Assembly (NCBI RefSeq): GCF_014851765.1
Contig: NZ_JACVAI010000001.1
Span: forward strand, 620,001-684,000
Source of the DNA: Pseudomonas sp. PDM04
GTDB lineage: Bacteria; Pseudomonadota; Gammaproteobacteria; Pseudomonadales; Pseudomonadaceae
Direction of reading: 5' to 3'
DNA length: 64,000 nt
How positions within the stretch are numbered: the first letter of the stretch is position 1; the number at the start of each line of letters is the position of its first letter. Under the pieces are notes generated by a model. It was not told the DNA's origin and ran no database searches. It saw only the letters and a program-made list of their open reading frames with translations. Shown here piece after piece: positions 8,540 through 19,869 of the stretch. Made by a program: the position numbers and the translations under genes.

Positions 8540-9687
8540 GCCTGCATCTCCGGCACAACGCTACTTGGCAAGTTTACAATGCGTGCAGATAACCACTCGG
8601 AATTTGTCAGGTCGCCATGTAGACATCGCGAATAAAGCGGCAGGTGATTCATCAGTTTCCAGATGGGTCGCGTCATCACCCCATTGTCATTTGTGGCCTT
8701 GAGCAGTTCGTCCCTCTGAGCACTGCTGTCGCAAATGACTGCATTCAGCCAATAGTTGGATCGACAGCCTTCAGGCTCCTTGACGAACTGCAAATCACTT
8801 CCCTCAAACAGCTGCGCGTAATTCGAGGCCAACTCACGTTTCGATGCAATGAAGCGCTCCAACTGCTCTAACTGCGCGCACCCAAGGGCTGCATTCAGGT
8901 TTGGCAGACGATAGTTATACCCGAGTTCATCATGCACGTATTCGTAGGGATGAGGCTGCTTAGCGGTAGTCGTGAGGTGTTTGGCGAGGGTGCCCAATTC
9001 CTCATTGGCCAGGATCATCCCGCCGCCGCCAGTGGTAATGATCTTGTTGCCATTGAAACTCAGGGTTCCCACACGACCGAAACAGCCGGTGTGGCGCCCC
9101 TTGTACAAGCTGCCCAGGGACTCCGCTGCATCTTCGACCAGAACCAATCCCCAGCGACTGCAGACATCCACCAGACTATCCAACTCGACCGGATGTCCGA
9201 AGGTGTGCATCGGCAAGCAAGCGCGTACGACTTGCCCAGTGCCCTTGTGCCGGCATAAGCCGTCGGTGCCTTTTTGCACATTATCTTCCAGCCAGACTTC
9301 AAGAGCCGCGGGCGATAATCCCAACGTATGGCGATCGACGTCGACAAACACGGGCTCTGCATCACAGTAGGCAATTGCGTTGCACGTCGCAATGAAGGTC
9401 AATGACTGAGTCACCACCAGATCGCCAGCTTTGACTCCGGCCAACAACAAGGCTACGTGCAGTGCGGCTGTTCCGTTCACCGTCGCTACAGCCCTGGGGC
9501 TTCCGGTATAACAGGCCATATCCCGCTCAAAGCGATCAACGAAGGCCCCCACACTTGAGACAAACGTCGACTCGATGGTTTCCACTACATAATCACGCTC
9601 GTGCCCCAGAAAAACGGGGGCATGAAGTGGAATGAAATCGTTCGTACGGTATTGCGCGCGTACGAACTGGATTAGAGAGTCGAACAT
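8536..9687 (-). CDS. legC: PLP-dependent aminotransferase LegC (DegT/DnrJ/EryC1 family)
   Basis: A 383-residue fold-type I aminotransferase. The N-terminal FIPLHAPVFLGHE and ESTFVSSVG stretches (residues 18-47) are characteristic of the LegC subgroup. VEDAAESLG holds the cofactor-contacting aspartate at about 186, and the Schiff-base lysine is K215 in SFNGNKIITTGGGG. It transfers an amino group from glutamate to C4 of the 4-keto-6-deoxy sugar made by LegB. An ATG start at 9687 lies nine bases after legB, and the stop overlaps legG. It differs clearly from the second aminotransferase in the locus (wbpE). Confidence 0.9.
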   Translation of the reverse strand: MFDSLIQFVRAQYRTNDFIPLHAPVFLGHERDYVVETIESTFVSSVGAFVDRFERDMACYTGSPRAVATVNGTAALHVALLLAGVKAGDLVVTQSLTFIATCNAIAYCDAEPVFVDVDRHTLGLSPAALEVWLEDNVQKGTDGLCRHKGTGQVVRACLPMHTFGHPVELDSLVDVCSRWGLVLVEDAAESLGSLYKGRHTGCFGRVGTLSFNGNKIITTGGGGMILANEELGTLAKHLTTTAKQPHPYEYVHDELGYNYRLPNLNAALGCAQLEQLERFIASKRELASNYAQLFEGSDLQFVKEPEGCRSNYWLNAVICDSSAQRDELLKATNDNGVMTRPIWKLMNHLPLYSRCLHGDLTNSEWLSARIVNLPSSVVPEMQA

Positions 9688-9696
9688 GGGAGCGCC

Positions 9697-10674
9697 TCAA
9701 ACGTTATAAATATCGGCTTTGTATTTGGCCAGGTTCTCTGGGAGCAGTAACCAGTCGATCGTCTTCTGCAGACCTTGTCGAATGTCATACTGCGGTTCGA
9801 AGCCTGTTAGTCCGCGTATTTTTGTGTTGTCACACCACAAGCGAAATACTTCCGACTTACCGGGGCGAATTCGTTGTTGATCCGTTAAGAATTCGACATC
9901 GCTTCCCATGAGCTCGCGGATGAGATCAAGCGTATCACCCACAGAAATCTCATAGTTTGAACCGATATTTACCGTTTCTCCTACGGCCTCCTTGCAACGT
10001 GCCAACTCCAGAAACCCACGGCAAGTATCAGCAACATAGTTGAAGTCGCGTGTCGGGGTGGTATCACCCAACTGAATCTGTTTTTTCCCGCTGGCAATCT
10101 GGGTGATGATCGTAGGGATTACCGCCCTGGCAGACTGCCGAGGACCGTAGGTATTAAAAGGACGAGCGATGGTCAAAGGCAGATCAAATGAATTGTAGAA
10201 GCTCATTGCCATTGCATCAGCGCCAATTTTCGATGCGCTATAAGGTGATTGCGCCTGCAACGGATGCTTTTCATCTATAGGTACGTATTGAGCCGTACCG
10301 TAGACCTCACTGGTGGAGGTATGAATAACTCGTTGAACTCCGTTTTCAAGGGCGGCCTGACAAATATTCAAGGTACCCTTGATATTTGTGTCGACATAGC
10401 TATCAGGCGCAACATATGAATAAGGAATAGCGATCAACGCTGCCAGATTGAAAACAACATCAACGTCTTTCGTAATATGCTTGCAGTAATGTGGGTCGCG
10501 AACGTCGCCACTTAGGACCTCGATGCCCGACAAACATTCAACACTTTCGAGCCATCCCCAGTAATTGAACGAATTATACTGAGACAGCGCTTTTACTTCG
10601 TAGCCTTCGCGTACGAGCAACTCGGTCAGGTGAGAACCGATAAATCCATCAGCACCCGTGATTAATGCCTTCAC
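9697..10674 (-). CDS. legB: NAD-dependent nucleotide-sugar 4,6-dehydratase LegB
   Basis: A 325-residue extended short-chain dehydrogenase. The NAD-binding GxxGxxG is ITGADGFIG at residues 5-13; the catalytic set is the TSEVYG stretch at 121-126 plus Y145 and K149 of YSASK. It removes water from an NDP-N-acetylglucosamine to give the 4-keto-6-deoxy intermediate, the first dedicated step to legionaminic acid; the GDP-linked sugar is likely because legX is nearby. The start is GTG at 10674 behind a strong AAAGGAG ribosome site, unlike the overlapping starts downstream, so translation re-initiates strongly here. Confidence 0.88.
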   Translation of the reverse strand: MKALITGADGFIGSHLTELLVREGYEVKALSQYNSFNYWGWLESVECLSGIEVLSGDVRDPHYCKHITKDVDVVFNLAALIAIPYSYVAPDSYVDTNIKGTLNICQAALENGVQRVIHTSTSEVYGTAQYVPIDEKHPLQAQSPYSASKIGADAMAMSFYNSFDLPLTIARPFNTYGPRQSARAVIPTIITQIASGKKQIQLGDTTPTRDFNYVADTCRGFLELARCKEAVGETVNIGSNYEISVGDTLDLIRELMGSDVEFLTDQQRIRPGKSEVFRLWCDNTKIRGLTGFEPQYDIRQGLQKTIDWLLLPENLAKYKADIYNV

Positions 10675-10699
10675 TTCAAACTCCTTTAAACAAAACGAC

Positions 10700-11917
10700 T
10701 CAGGCCTTCCAGATTGGTTTTTTCAATTCCCAACCGGCAGCTGTTTTATCCCAGAGATGAGGCGTTCTAAACTCTTCAATCACTTCCGCGAAACGCTCCG
10801 CGGAGATCCCCATGTACTCAAGGCACTGCTTCTGATAAATTTCCGGGAACTCACCATCAAAGCGCTTAATCAAAGAGATCCCTTCGTCACGGGTAATATC
10901 GCCGTTACGGATTTCCTGCGCCGCATCATAAGTTGCGCGACCAATACCAAACTTCGTATAAGTCGTATAATAATGCAGCCAGTCAATCATATCATCCAAA
11001 GAGCTATATTTACTGAAGCTGCCTTCGGTCCGGTGATCATTCGGCATGAAATCAGAGTGTTCTACAGAAAAATAGTAAGTCTCTTGAGGGTGCCATTTCA
11101 TGTAGTACCCCAAGTAATGAACTTCTGTGCCCACACTCTGAATTTTGTAAGGATCCACCGGCAGGTAAGCCTCAAGATCCGCCATTGAATACTTGTATTC
11201 CTCCATCAGGTGACTGGCGCTGACGCCACCAAGATAAAGATCGCCCAGTTGATTTTCTGCAGTGTAATATTTCGGGTCGCGGGTCGGCTTGTCATTATCA
11301 AGAATCGCGTTGCCGTATTCGGCTTCATTTTCGCCAAAAACAACAAGCGGAATGTCGAGCATCACAGACATTTTCGGAGCTAGATTTTTCTGCCCGAGAA
11401 TAAACGGCTGAAACGGGTGGCAAAGCTTTTCAAAGGCAAGCCGAGTCAGCGTACGGTGTACTCTTTTATTCTGATTATAGGTGTAGTTCGCAAAGCCAGC
11501 ATTGAGCCAGGCATCAAAATTGCGCCGCCCTATATCAGTATAAATTGCAGGCGGCCACGTCACGAGAATAGGGTTCATGTTGTACTTAAACTTAAGGACA
11601 TGCGCGGCCATCACGCTATCCTTCCCGCCGCTGCCTGGGACGACAACATCATAACGCCCATCATTTCTGCGATGGCGGTCGCACAACTCCCTCAGTTCGC
11701 GCTCCCGCTCGGACCAGTCAATCAGCTTTTTCTTTTCAGCAAAATTACATGCATCGCAAACGCCATGTTCATCGAAAAAAATGGCTTTTTTGATCTCGCC
11801 AGGCTTGTTTTTGAACTCCACAGTCGACGAAGGCCGCTGGTTGTTCATGGCGCATTTTTTGCAAAACTGGATATTTAACGGAAGACCGTAGCGTCCAAAC
11901 GACTCTTGATTATTCAT
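10700..11917 (-). CDS. wbpG: N-acetyl sugar amidotransferase (WbpG/LegA family)
   Basis: A 405-residue ATP-pyrophosphatase-type amidotransferase. C19/C22 and C54/C57 form two CxxC pairs that look like a metal site, and the PP-loop VPGSGGKDS is at 93-101. Family members turn a sugar N-acetyl group into an acetamidino group using ammonia from a HisH/HisF-type glutaminase pair, which is encoded directly upstream here. In P. aeruginosa WbpG serves the diamino-uronic acid; relatives (PseA, LegA) serve nonulosonic acids. Both substrates can be made by this locus, so the target is open. It starts eight bases after hisH2. Confidence 0.88.
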   Translation of the reverse strand: MNNQESFGRYGLPLNIQFCKKCAMNNQRPSSTVEFKNKPGEIKKAIFFDEHGVCDACNFAEKKKLIDWSERERELRELCDRHRRNDGRYDVVVPGSGGKDSVMAAHVLKFKYNMNPILVTWPPAIYTDIGRRNFDAWLNAGFANYTYNQNKRVHRTLTRLAFEKLCHPFQPFILGQKNLAPKMSVMLDIPLVVFGENEAEYGNAILDNDKPTRDPKYYTAENQLGDLYLGGVSASHLMEEYKYSMADLEAYLPVDPYKIQSVGTEVHYLGYYMKWHPQETYYFSVEHSDFMPNDHRTEGSFSKYSSLDDMIDWLHYYTTYTKFGIGRATYDAAQEIRNGDITRDEGISLIKRFDGEFPEIYQKQCLEYMGISAERFAEVIEEFRTPHLWDKTAAGWELKKPIWKA

Positions 11918-11924
11918 TTCGGAC

Positions 11925-12533
11925 TCACAAAGCTAAGAAGTTTTCAAAAACACGGATACCGGCTTGGCGACTTTTTTCCGGATGAAACTGCAACCCGAAA
12001 ATATTCCCACGTTGGACGCCAGAAACAAATTGGTGCCCTGCGTAAGTAGTCAGTGAAATGACATCGGTATATTTCTGCACTTCGTAAGAATGCATGAAAT
12101 AGAATAGATCCGACGAACTGACGCCTTTCAACAAAGGTGTTTCAGCGACGATTGACAGGTTGTTAAAACCCATATGCGGCACGACACCCTTGCACTGCAT
12201 CTGGCGCACTTCACCCAGCATCAAATCAAGCCCGTCCGTTTCGCCGTATTCAAACCCAACCGAACTGAGAACCTGCATGCCAAGGCAAATGCCAAGCAAC
12301 GGGCGATCCGTCGCAGCATAAGCAATGATGGCCTCCGACATGCCAGACTCTTTCAACTCTCGCATGCCATCGACAAAACTGCCGACGCCAGGCATGACCA
12401 GCTTATCGACACCGACCAGATCCTGGTGGTGCTTGACCACCTTGACTTTGGCACCAGCGCACTCAAGAGCCCTGGCAATACTGAACACGTTACCCGCAGC
12501 ACCGTAGTCAACCACACCGATCTGCTGACTCAT
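11925..12533 (-). CDS. hisH2: Glutaminase subunit HisH-like (class I amidotransferase)
   Basis: A 202-residue glutamine amidotransferase with the full triad: C83 in LGICLGMQ, H184 and E186 in LQFHPEKS. It releases ammonia from glutamine for its synthase partner. Similar to histidine-biosynthesis HisH, but its place between hisF2 and wbpG matches the P. aeruginosa hisH2-hisF2-wbpG set that feeds acetamidino-sugar formation. Its ATG overlaps the hisF2 stop as ATGA, which implies a stoichiometric complex. The housekeeping hisH would be expected elsewhere with hisA and hisF. Confidence 0.9.
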   Translation of the reverse strand: MSQQIGVVDYGAAGNVFSIARALECAGAKVKVVKHHQDLVGVDKLVMPGVGSFVDGMRELKESGMSEAIIAYAATDRPLLGICLGMQVLSSVGFEYGETDGLDLMLGEVRQMQCKGVVPHMGFNNLSIVAETPLLKGVSSSDLFYFMHSYEVQKYTDVISLTTYAGHQFVSGVQRGNIFGLQFHPEKSRQAGIRVFENFLAL

Positions 12534-13279
12534 ACTGCCACCTCCACACCATGCTCGATCAAGAAACGTTTGACGTCCCCAATCGTGGTTTTATCGTAAT
12601 GAAGCACCGAGGCGAGCGCTATGCCACTCGGCGCAGCTTGCTGCGCAACATTCAGGATATCCTGGAGTGTTCCCGCACCACTGGATGCGACGACAGGAAT
12701 ATTCACTGCTTCCACCACGGCTCTCACAAGGTCGATATCGAATCCGCGTTGACGGCCATCGCAGTCGACTGACTGCAGGAGAATTTCCCCAGCGCCACGT
12801 GACTCCGCTTCCTTGGCCCACAGCACAACATCACGGCCCGATGGAATACGACCACAATCGGTATAGCATTCCCAGCCGTTTTCCCTCGTCTGTTTAGCCT
12901 CGATGTTGATAACGACTGACTGCCCACCAAAAATTTTAGCCGCCGCATCAATTCGCCCTGGTTCTTCGTGAGCGCCGGTGTTCATGACGACCTTGTCCGC
13001 CCCATGGTGGAACAGTCGGGAAAAATCATCAGTGGTACGGACCCCGCCACCTACTGCGAAGGGAACAAGGATTCGCTTTGCTGTATCCGAAATCTGATCG
13101 AAAAGGATTTCACGTCGATACAAACTCGACACGATATCGATATAGAAAATCTCATCAGCTCCCTGCTCATAATATTTATAAGCGAGGTCGCCTGGGACAC
13201 CGATCTTACGTAGCCCTTCAAAGTGAACCGGCTTCACTACCTGTGGAGGTTTAACATCCAGCTTGGCAATTATTCGCAT
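12530..13279 (-). CDS. hisF2: HisF-like ammonia-channel subunit
   Basis: A 249-residue (beta/alpha)8 barrel of the HisF family. It keeps the first-strand aspartate (AKLDVK, D8), VGGGVRT, and the late QSVDCDG aspartate, but replaces the canonical DGRVVKG of histidine HisF with PPQVVKPVHFEGLRKIG, as in the sugar-cluster paralogues. The predicted job is to receive ammonia from HisH2 and pass it on for WbpG rather than to make imidazole-glycerol phosphate. Starts 42 bases after the acetyltransferase gene. No direct evidence shows whether it could also support histidine synthesis. Confidence 0.88.
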   Translation of the reverse strand: MRIIAKLDVKPPQVVKPVHFEGLRKIGVPGDLAYKYYEQGADEIFYIDIVSSLYRREILFDQISDTAKRILVPFAVGGGVRTTDDFSRLFHHGADKVVMNTGAHEEPGRIDAAAKIFGGQSVVINIEAKQTRENGWECYTDCGRIPSGRDVVLWAKEAESRGAGEILLQSVDCDGRQRGFDIDLVRAVVEAVNIPVVASSGAGTLQDILNVAQQAAPSGIALASVLHYDKTTIGDVKRFLIEHGVEVAV

Positions 13280-13321
13280 ATCTTACTCTCAAAATAATCG
13301 GCAATTAAGAACCGAAACTCA

Positions 13322-13843
13322 TTATAAGACCGCATCACTTGCGATATTCTTTTGTCTGATAAGTTTTGCCGGAACACCACCCCATATTTCATCAGGCGGA
13401 ATGTTCCTAGTAACAACGGAGTTCGCCCCCACGACTGCGTTCCTACCAATAGTCACACCAGGACTGATAAATACATTGGCTCCAATCCAGCAATAGTCAC
13501 CGATAATAATGTTGCCTTGTTTCTCCCGGGGATTCGCGCAGGAAAAGTCGGCATCGGCATCGGCAGACTGCGTATACATCCTTACATTGTGTGAAATGCG
13601 ACACCCGGCACCAATGGTTACACTGCATTCCGACACGGCCTGCACAGTTGACAAGCCCCCAACATAGCTGCCGTCTCCTGCCTGAATTTTACCTTCTCCG
13701 TAAAATTGAATGTAAGCACCATTAAATGAAAAATTCTTATGCAGATCATACTTATCTCGATAAGCTGAGTACGTGATCTTCCAAGATGCACTCCTCACAA
13801 AATCAAGAAATTTCGAAATGATACGAATTGCTAAACCGCTCAT
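13322..13843 (-). CDS. Hexapeptide-repeat acetyltransferase (WcaF/LbH type)
   Basis: A 173-residue protein when started at the ATG at 13843, which overlaps the wzx stop as ATGA; a longer 190-residue reading is out of register with that coupling. Hexapeptide repeats run from about 50, with IGAGCRISHNVRM, IGDYCWIGANVFISPGVTIGRNAVVGANSVV and the C-terminal WGGVPAKLI seal of the xenobiotic/maltose acetyltransferase fold. Acetyl-CoA-dependent O-acetylation of a sugar in the repeat unit is likely. It is the third left-handed-beta-helix transferase in the locus, with legH and wbpD; here the substrate is least clear. Confidence 0.8.
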   Translation of the reverse strand: MSGLAIRIISKFLDFVRSASWKITYSAYRDKYDLHKNFSFNGAYIQFYGEGKIQAGDGSYVGGLSTVQAVSECSVTIGAGCRISHNVRMYTQSADADADFSCANPREKQGNIIIGDYCWIGANVFISPGVTIGRNAVVGANSVVTRNIPPDEIWGGVPAKLIRQKNIASDAVL

Positions 13844-15129
13844 TTCAACCCTCGACTCGCAATTAAAGATATAGAAGACACGACGTCGGACCACGGCATT
13901 TTATATATGCGCCTTGAAAGTAACCACGCAAATACAAAAAGCACTCCCTCAGAAAGCGCATACGCCATAGCGGCCCCCTGCAACCCTAGCAGCTTCACAA
14001 ATATGATAGTGATTACAACGGAGAATAAACCCGTGCATACAGTCACCACTGACACGTTGCTTGTACGCGATGAAAAAAAGAAAAAGCCGGCCACCGAGAG
14101 GTACATGCCTTTGAAGGTTTGCCCCAAAAAAAACCAGAAGACAATTTCCTTGGCTGCAGCGAACTCTTTACCCACAACGGCAGAAAAAAACAATTCGCAG
14201 AAACAGAATGCTACAAACGCCAATGCGAGGAATACCAACCACACCAAATAGGTGACCCCTACCACTTCGAGACGTGTTTCATCCGTATTTTCTTTTAACT
14301 TCGCATACAACCAAGGGCCATAAACTTTGATGAACGCATCTGCGATCAAACCCATAATCATGCCGATCTGAAGCGCCAAGGTGTAAATTCCCACCGCTTG
14401 GACATCCAGCATATTGGCAATAATGAACCGGTCTGCGACGACCATCACCAGACCGCCAATCACATGTGGAATAAGCGGGACACCAAACATCAGAGCGTCT
14501 GTAACGTGTCCCTCAGCGACCTTGGGTCGACTCAACTCAGCGCTGAGGAACAGGCCAGACAACGCCAAAACACCAAATATACTGGTTGCAACGACCTGGC
14601 CAAGTACTCGGCCTTCCCACGCCATCAAAAAACCAAATATGAGAATCAACGACACAGCGGCGTTTACCAGCCCTTGAGATACCTGGAAAACCCCATATTT
14701 TTTCGCAACTCCACGCACCTGCCAAAGCGTGAGTTTAATATTGATCAAGAACTGCAAACCGGAGATCAGTACGGCAATCAACAACCATTCATAAGGCAAA
14801 CTTGTCGGCGCCACCAACCACTTTCCGAATATCGCCACCAAAGCGAATACTACGGCCGTACTGACGACGAGAATACCGACGCATGCCCCGACGTATCTCG
14901 CCAGGACACTTTTTTCCAGTTCGAAATAACGGACGCCAATTGCCCCATGCACGCTCAATCCCGTCAACGTACCGAAAATATTGACCATTATCCCGAACAT
15001 CGCCACAACCCCGTAATCTGCCGGGGTCAATGCACGGGTCAGAAATGGCAGAAGCAGAAATGGGATTCCGGCATTGATTATATTTGCGCCCAAGAATATC
15101 CCTGCATTGCCAAAGAATCGTTTATTCAT
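13840..15129 (-). CDS. wzx: O-antigen flippase Wzx (polysaccharide transporter family)
   Basis: A 429-residue protein with about twelve membrane segments arranged like MATE/MVF-type PST transporters, starting with a cytoplasmic MNKRFFGN, a glycine-rich first helix, then LLPFLTRALTPADYGVVAMF, the usual Wzx N-terminal signature. It moves undecaprenyl-diphosphate-linked repeat units from the cytoplasmic to the periplasmic face, for polymerisation by Wzy under Wzz control. The ATG directly abuts the wbpE stop, and the stop overlaps the acetyltransferase start. Confidence 0.9.
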   Translation of the reverse strand: MNKRFFGNAGIFLGANIINAGIPFLLLPFLTRALTPADYGVVAMFGIMVNIFGTLTGLSVHGAIGVRYFELEKSVLARYVGACVGILVVSTAVVFALVAIFGKWLVAPTSLPYEWLLIAVLISGLQFLINIKLTLWQVRGVAKKYGVFQVSQGLVNAAVSLILIFGFLMAWEGRVLGQVVATSIFGVLALSGLFLSAELSRPKVAEGHVTDALMFGVPLIPHVIGGLVMVVADRFIIANMLDVQAVGIYTLALQIGMIMGLIADAFIKVYGPWLYAKLKENTDETRLEVVGVTYLVWLVFLALAFVAFCFCELFFSAVVGKEFAAAKEIVFWFFLGQTFKGMYLSVAGFFFFSSRTSNVSVVTVCTGLFSVVITIIFVKLLGLQGAAMAYALSEGVLFVFAWLLSRRIYKMPWSDVVSSISLIASRGLK

Positions 15130-16236
15130 TCACGACTCATTGCTCAAAGCACTACGCAAGCCAGTTACGACATGTTCAAAGACAGGTCCTACATCTGCAC
15201 TCATCGGGAGACTCATGACCTGTTTAGCTACGGAACTGGACACGGGAGTATCCAATGACGAGCCAAAAACACGGTAGGCTGGTTGCTCATTCAGTGGGAC
15301 GGGATAATGGATAGCTGTGGGAATTCCCTCCAGCTTGAGAGCGGCTTGAACCTGATCCCGATTTTCAACCATGATCGTGTATTGAGCAAATACACTGGTG
15401 CGGTCGGAACTTTGCTGTACCCGCTTGACACCCAGCTCATCCATTGCACGATTATAACGAGCCCCTGCTTCCAATCGCTGGGCAACTTCCCACTCAAAAC
15501 GGTCCAGCTTTGCCAATACGATCGCGCACTGAATCGTGTCCATGCGACCACCTAGCCCGACACGGGTGTGCCAGTACCTCTGGCTTTGACCGTGAACGCG
15601 AATTTCTCTACAGGCTTGAGCGAACGAATCATCGGAGGTAAATATCGCCCCTCCATCGCCATAGCACCCCAACGGTTTGCTGGGAAAAAAGCTCGTGCAA
15701 CCGACGGTCGACAAATTGCAGCTTCTACGGCCCTTATACTCAGCGCCAAAGCTTTGCGCCGCGTCCTCGATTACTGGAATACTTCCATGACGCGCCGCGA
15801 TCGCATTGATCTCATCCATGTCAGAAGGCTGGCCGTAGAGACTGACCGGCATGATAGCCTTCGTGCTGGACGTTATCGCGAGCTCGAGCTTACCTGCGTC
15901 TATATTGCACGTGATCGGATCAATATCGACAAAGACCGGTTTCGCGCCCAGCAGGACGATGACCTCGGCAGTTGCTGCAAAGGTAAACGGAGTGGTGATT
16001 ACTTCATCATCTCGCCCTACGCCCATCGCCATGAGGCTGATAAGCAGTGCATCAGTACCACTTGAGACGGTAATGCAGTGTTTCGCACCGGTGTAACTTG
16101 CTAGTCGGGACTCAAGTTCAGCAACTTCAGGTCCCATGATGTACTGGCCATGTTCAAGTACATTATCAATGCGCTGCTGAATCTGCGACTTCAAGGCTTC
16201 GTACTGAGTCCTCAAATCGACGAAAGGAATATTCAT
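15130..16236 (-). CDS. wbpE: UDP-2-acetamido-3-keto-uronate aminotransferase WbpE
   Basis: A 368-residue DegT-family aminotransferase, using the ATG at 16236 that overlaps the wbpD stop as ATGA; the four extra codons upstream are not needed. The Schiff-base lysine is K187 in SFFPSKPLG, and the cofactor aspartate is in [13 protein letters not shown]. In P. aeruginosa WbpE adds the 3-amino group to UDP-3-keto-GlcNAcA formed by WbpB, with glutamate as donor. The substrate follows from the conserved wbpA-B-D-E neighbourhood. Similar only at the fold level to LegC in the same locus. Confidence 0.92.
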   Translation of the reverse strand: MNIPFVDLRTQYEALKSQIQQRIDNVLEHGQYIMGPEVAELESRLASYTGAKHCITVSSGTDALLISLMAMGVGRDDEVITTPFTFAATAEVIVLLGAKPVFVDIDPITCNIDAGKLELAITSSTKAIMPVSLYGQPSDMDEINAIAARHGSIPVIEDAAQSFGAEYKGRRSCNLSTVGCTSFFPSKPLGCYGDGGAIFTSDDSFAQACREIRVHGQSQRYWHTRVGLGGRMDTIQCAIVLAKLDRFEWEVAQRLEAGARYNRAMDELGVKRVQQSSDRTSVFAQYTIMVENRDQVQAALKLEGIPTAIHYPVPLNEQPAYRVFGSSLDTPVSSSVAKQVMSLPMSADVGPVFEHVVTGLRSALSNES

Positions 16237-16814
16237 TCGCCAAGACACTCCATCTTATCGCCCATCAACTTATACCGCAGCGCAGTGTGAGGGCAGGTGT
16301 ATTCCCCATCGCCCTCCAGCGGTAGTGGAATTCGCTCGCCCTGTTGACTCATCCAGCCGATATGCTTAGCTGGCACTCCTGCCATCAACGCGTATGGTTT
16401 AACCTCGCGATTGACTACGGCACCCGCACCGATGAAGGCGTATTCACCTATCGTCACGCCGCAAACCACCGTGCAGTTCGCCCCCAGAGTGGCCCCTTTT
16501 CGCACGAGAGTGTCACGGTATTCGTCTTTGCGCGATACCGCGCTGCGAGGGTTATAAACGTTTGTAAACACCATACTCGGGCCACAGAAAACATCATCTT
16601 CAAGAGTCACGTTATCATACACAGAGACGTTGTTCTGTATCTTCACATTGTTTCCGATAACGACGCGATTACCCACGAAAACGTTTTGACCTAACGAGCA
16701 GTCTTTTCCGATACGCGCATCTGCGCAGACATGTACAAAATGCCACACGCGAGATCCGCTTCCAATCTGCGCACCTTCGTCAACGATAGCGGATGGATGT
16801 GCCTGATAGCTCAT
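16233..16814 (-). CDS. wbpD: UDP-3-amino-sugar N-acetyltransferase WbpD
   Basis: A 193-residue left-handed beta-helix protein with hexapeptide repeats from residue 8 to about 150 ([52 protein letters not shown]) and a short C-terminal zinc-ribbon-like tail containing CPHTALRY. In P. aeruginosa WbpD acetylates the 3-amino group to give UDP-GlcNAc3NAcA. It overlaps wbpE by four bases and follows wbpB by seven, matching the wbpA-B-D-E set except that the P. aeruginosa O-acetyltransferase gene wbpC is absent. Confidence 0.92.
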   Translation of the reverse strand: MSYQAHPSAIVDEGAQIGSGSRVWHFVHVCADARIGKDCSLGQNVFVGNRVVIGNNVKIQNNVSVYDNVTLEDDVFCGPSMVFTNVYNPRSAVSRKDEYRDTLVRKGATLGANCTVVCGVTIGEYAFIGAGAVVNREVKPYALMAGVPAKHIGWMSQQGERIPLPLEGDGEYTCPHTALRYKLMGDKMECLGE

Positions 16815-16821
16815 ATGGGTC

Positions 16822-19103
<2,282 letters not shown>

Positions 19104-19252
19104 CAAACACAACTCCTTTAATTTTAAACTTGTAAGCAATCATGTACACACTGGGACCCGCGCCCTGGCGTCACTTACCGCTGAACCCTCAAGAGCGGTG
19201 ACCGCACCATGAAATCGACCAGAAACTGCCACTGATTTTGGGCTCTGATCGG

Positions 19253-19265
19253 GTACGCTACCGCC
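19253..19265 (-). promoter_or_regulatory. ops-like element recruiting RfaH (JUMPstart core)
   Basis: The minus strand reads GGCGGTAGCGTAC at 19265 to 19253, matching the enterobacterial ops core GGCGGTAGCGTGC except at one base. It lies between the stop of the RfaH-like gene and wbpA, about 150 bases before the wbpA start, in the untranslated leader. In enterobacteria this sequence pauses RNA polymerase and loads RfaH, which suppresses Rho-dependent termination in long surface-polysaccharide operons. An RfaH-like gene immediately upstream makes the same role likely here. Confidence 0.85.
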
Positions 19266-19341
19266 CCAGGATTTAACGTTTGCTTCCTCAAAACGCTCTT
19301 CATAACGTTGCGAGCCCCCAAAAGGGCTGACGCCAATTCCC

Positions 19342-19869
19342 TCAGTGCCTAAAGACGGTTGCCAACGGTACACTGACTCGCTGCTCCCGATTAAGCAGGC
19401 TGATCAACAAGATAACCCGTTTTGCCCCGTCCATCTCTTTGAAGATGGCATCCATCTCTGCGAGCTCACCACTGACGACGCGAACAGCCTCTCCAGCTCT
19501 GAACAACGGTATTTCAAGACCCTTTGCCCTTTCCTGTAACCGCCAGACCAGATCATCACTGACAGGCGCCGGTTTTTCGCCGAAGCTGACGATACGACTG
19601 ACGCCACGCGTGGAACGCAATGGTCCCCAGCCACAACCGTCATTAAGCTGAACGAACAAATATCCGGGAAAAAGAGAGCCGACTCTCTTATGCAAGCGCC
19701 CTTTCACAAGTAATTGCTGAACGCACTTCGGGCGTACGCAAACGTAGCCTTGACGAGCCAAATGTTCTTCGGCCCTGCCGTCCTGCCTGGCCTTGCACTG
19801 GACCAAATACCAGCTGGGGGCCGATTGCAGCTTGACGCTGGCATTCACGACGCTTTCATCGGCATTCAT
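19342..19869 (-). CDS. rfaH: RfaH-like transcription antiterminator (NusG paralogue)
   Basis: A 175-residue NusG-family protein. The N-terminal NGN domain reads SAPSWYLVQCKARQDGRAEEHLARQGYVCVRPK (first part at residues 16-30) and continues with GSLFPGYLFVQL and TRGVSRIVSFG, where the RNA-polymerase-binding face lies. The C-terminal part (about 115-175) has FRAGEAVRVVSG and ends with REQRVSVPLATVFRH, a KOW-like domain expected to refold in RfaH. Its gene sits 76 bases upstream of an ops-like element and the sugar operon. Start ATG at 19869 overlaps the upstream small ORF stop as ATGA. A general NusG would be with secE, which is not here. Confidence 0.88.
   Translation of the reverse strand: MNADESVVNASVKLQSAPSWYLVQCKARQDGRAEEHLARQGYVCVRPKCVQQLLVKGRLHKRVGSLFPGYLFVQLNDGCGWGPLRSTRGVSRIVSFGEKPAPVSDDLVWRLQERAKGLEIPLFRAGEAVRVVSGELAEMDAIFKEMDGAKRVILLISLLNREQRVSVPLATVFRH

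Noticed and set aside
3872..10674. Pseudaminic acid or N-acetylneuraminic acid pathway
   Set aside because: Pseudaminic acid needs a PseB-type inverting dehydratase and PseG, which are absent; sialic acid needs no LegB, LegC or LegX. The set fits legionaminic acid.
11925..13279. Housekeeping histidine genes hisH/hisF
   Set aside because: The HisF-like protein lacks the canonical DGRVVKG loop, and the genes sit with wbpG rather than hisA/hisB.
19140..19373. 77-residue frame MYRWQPSL... between rfaH and wbpA
   Set aside because: It covers the ops-like element and the leader, overlaps the rfaH end, and shows no homologous character.
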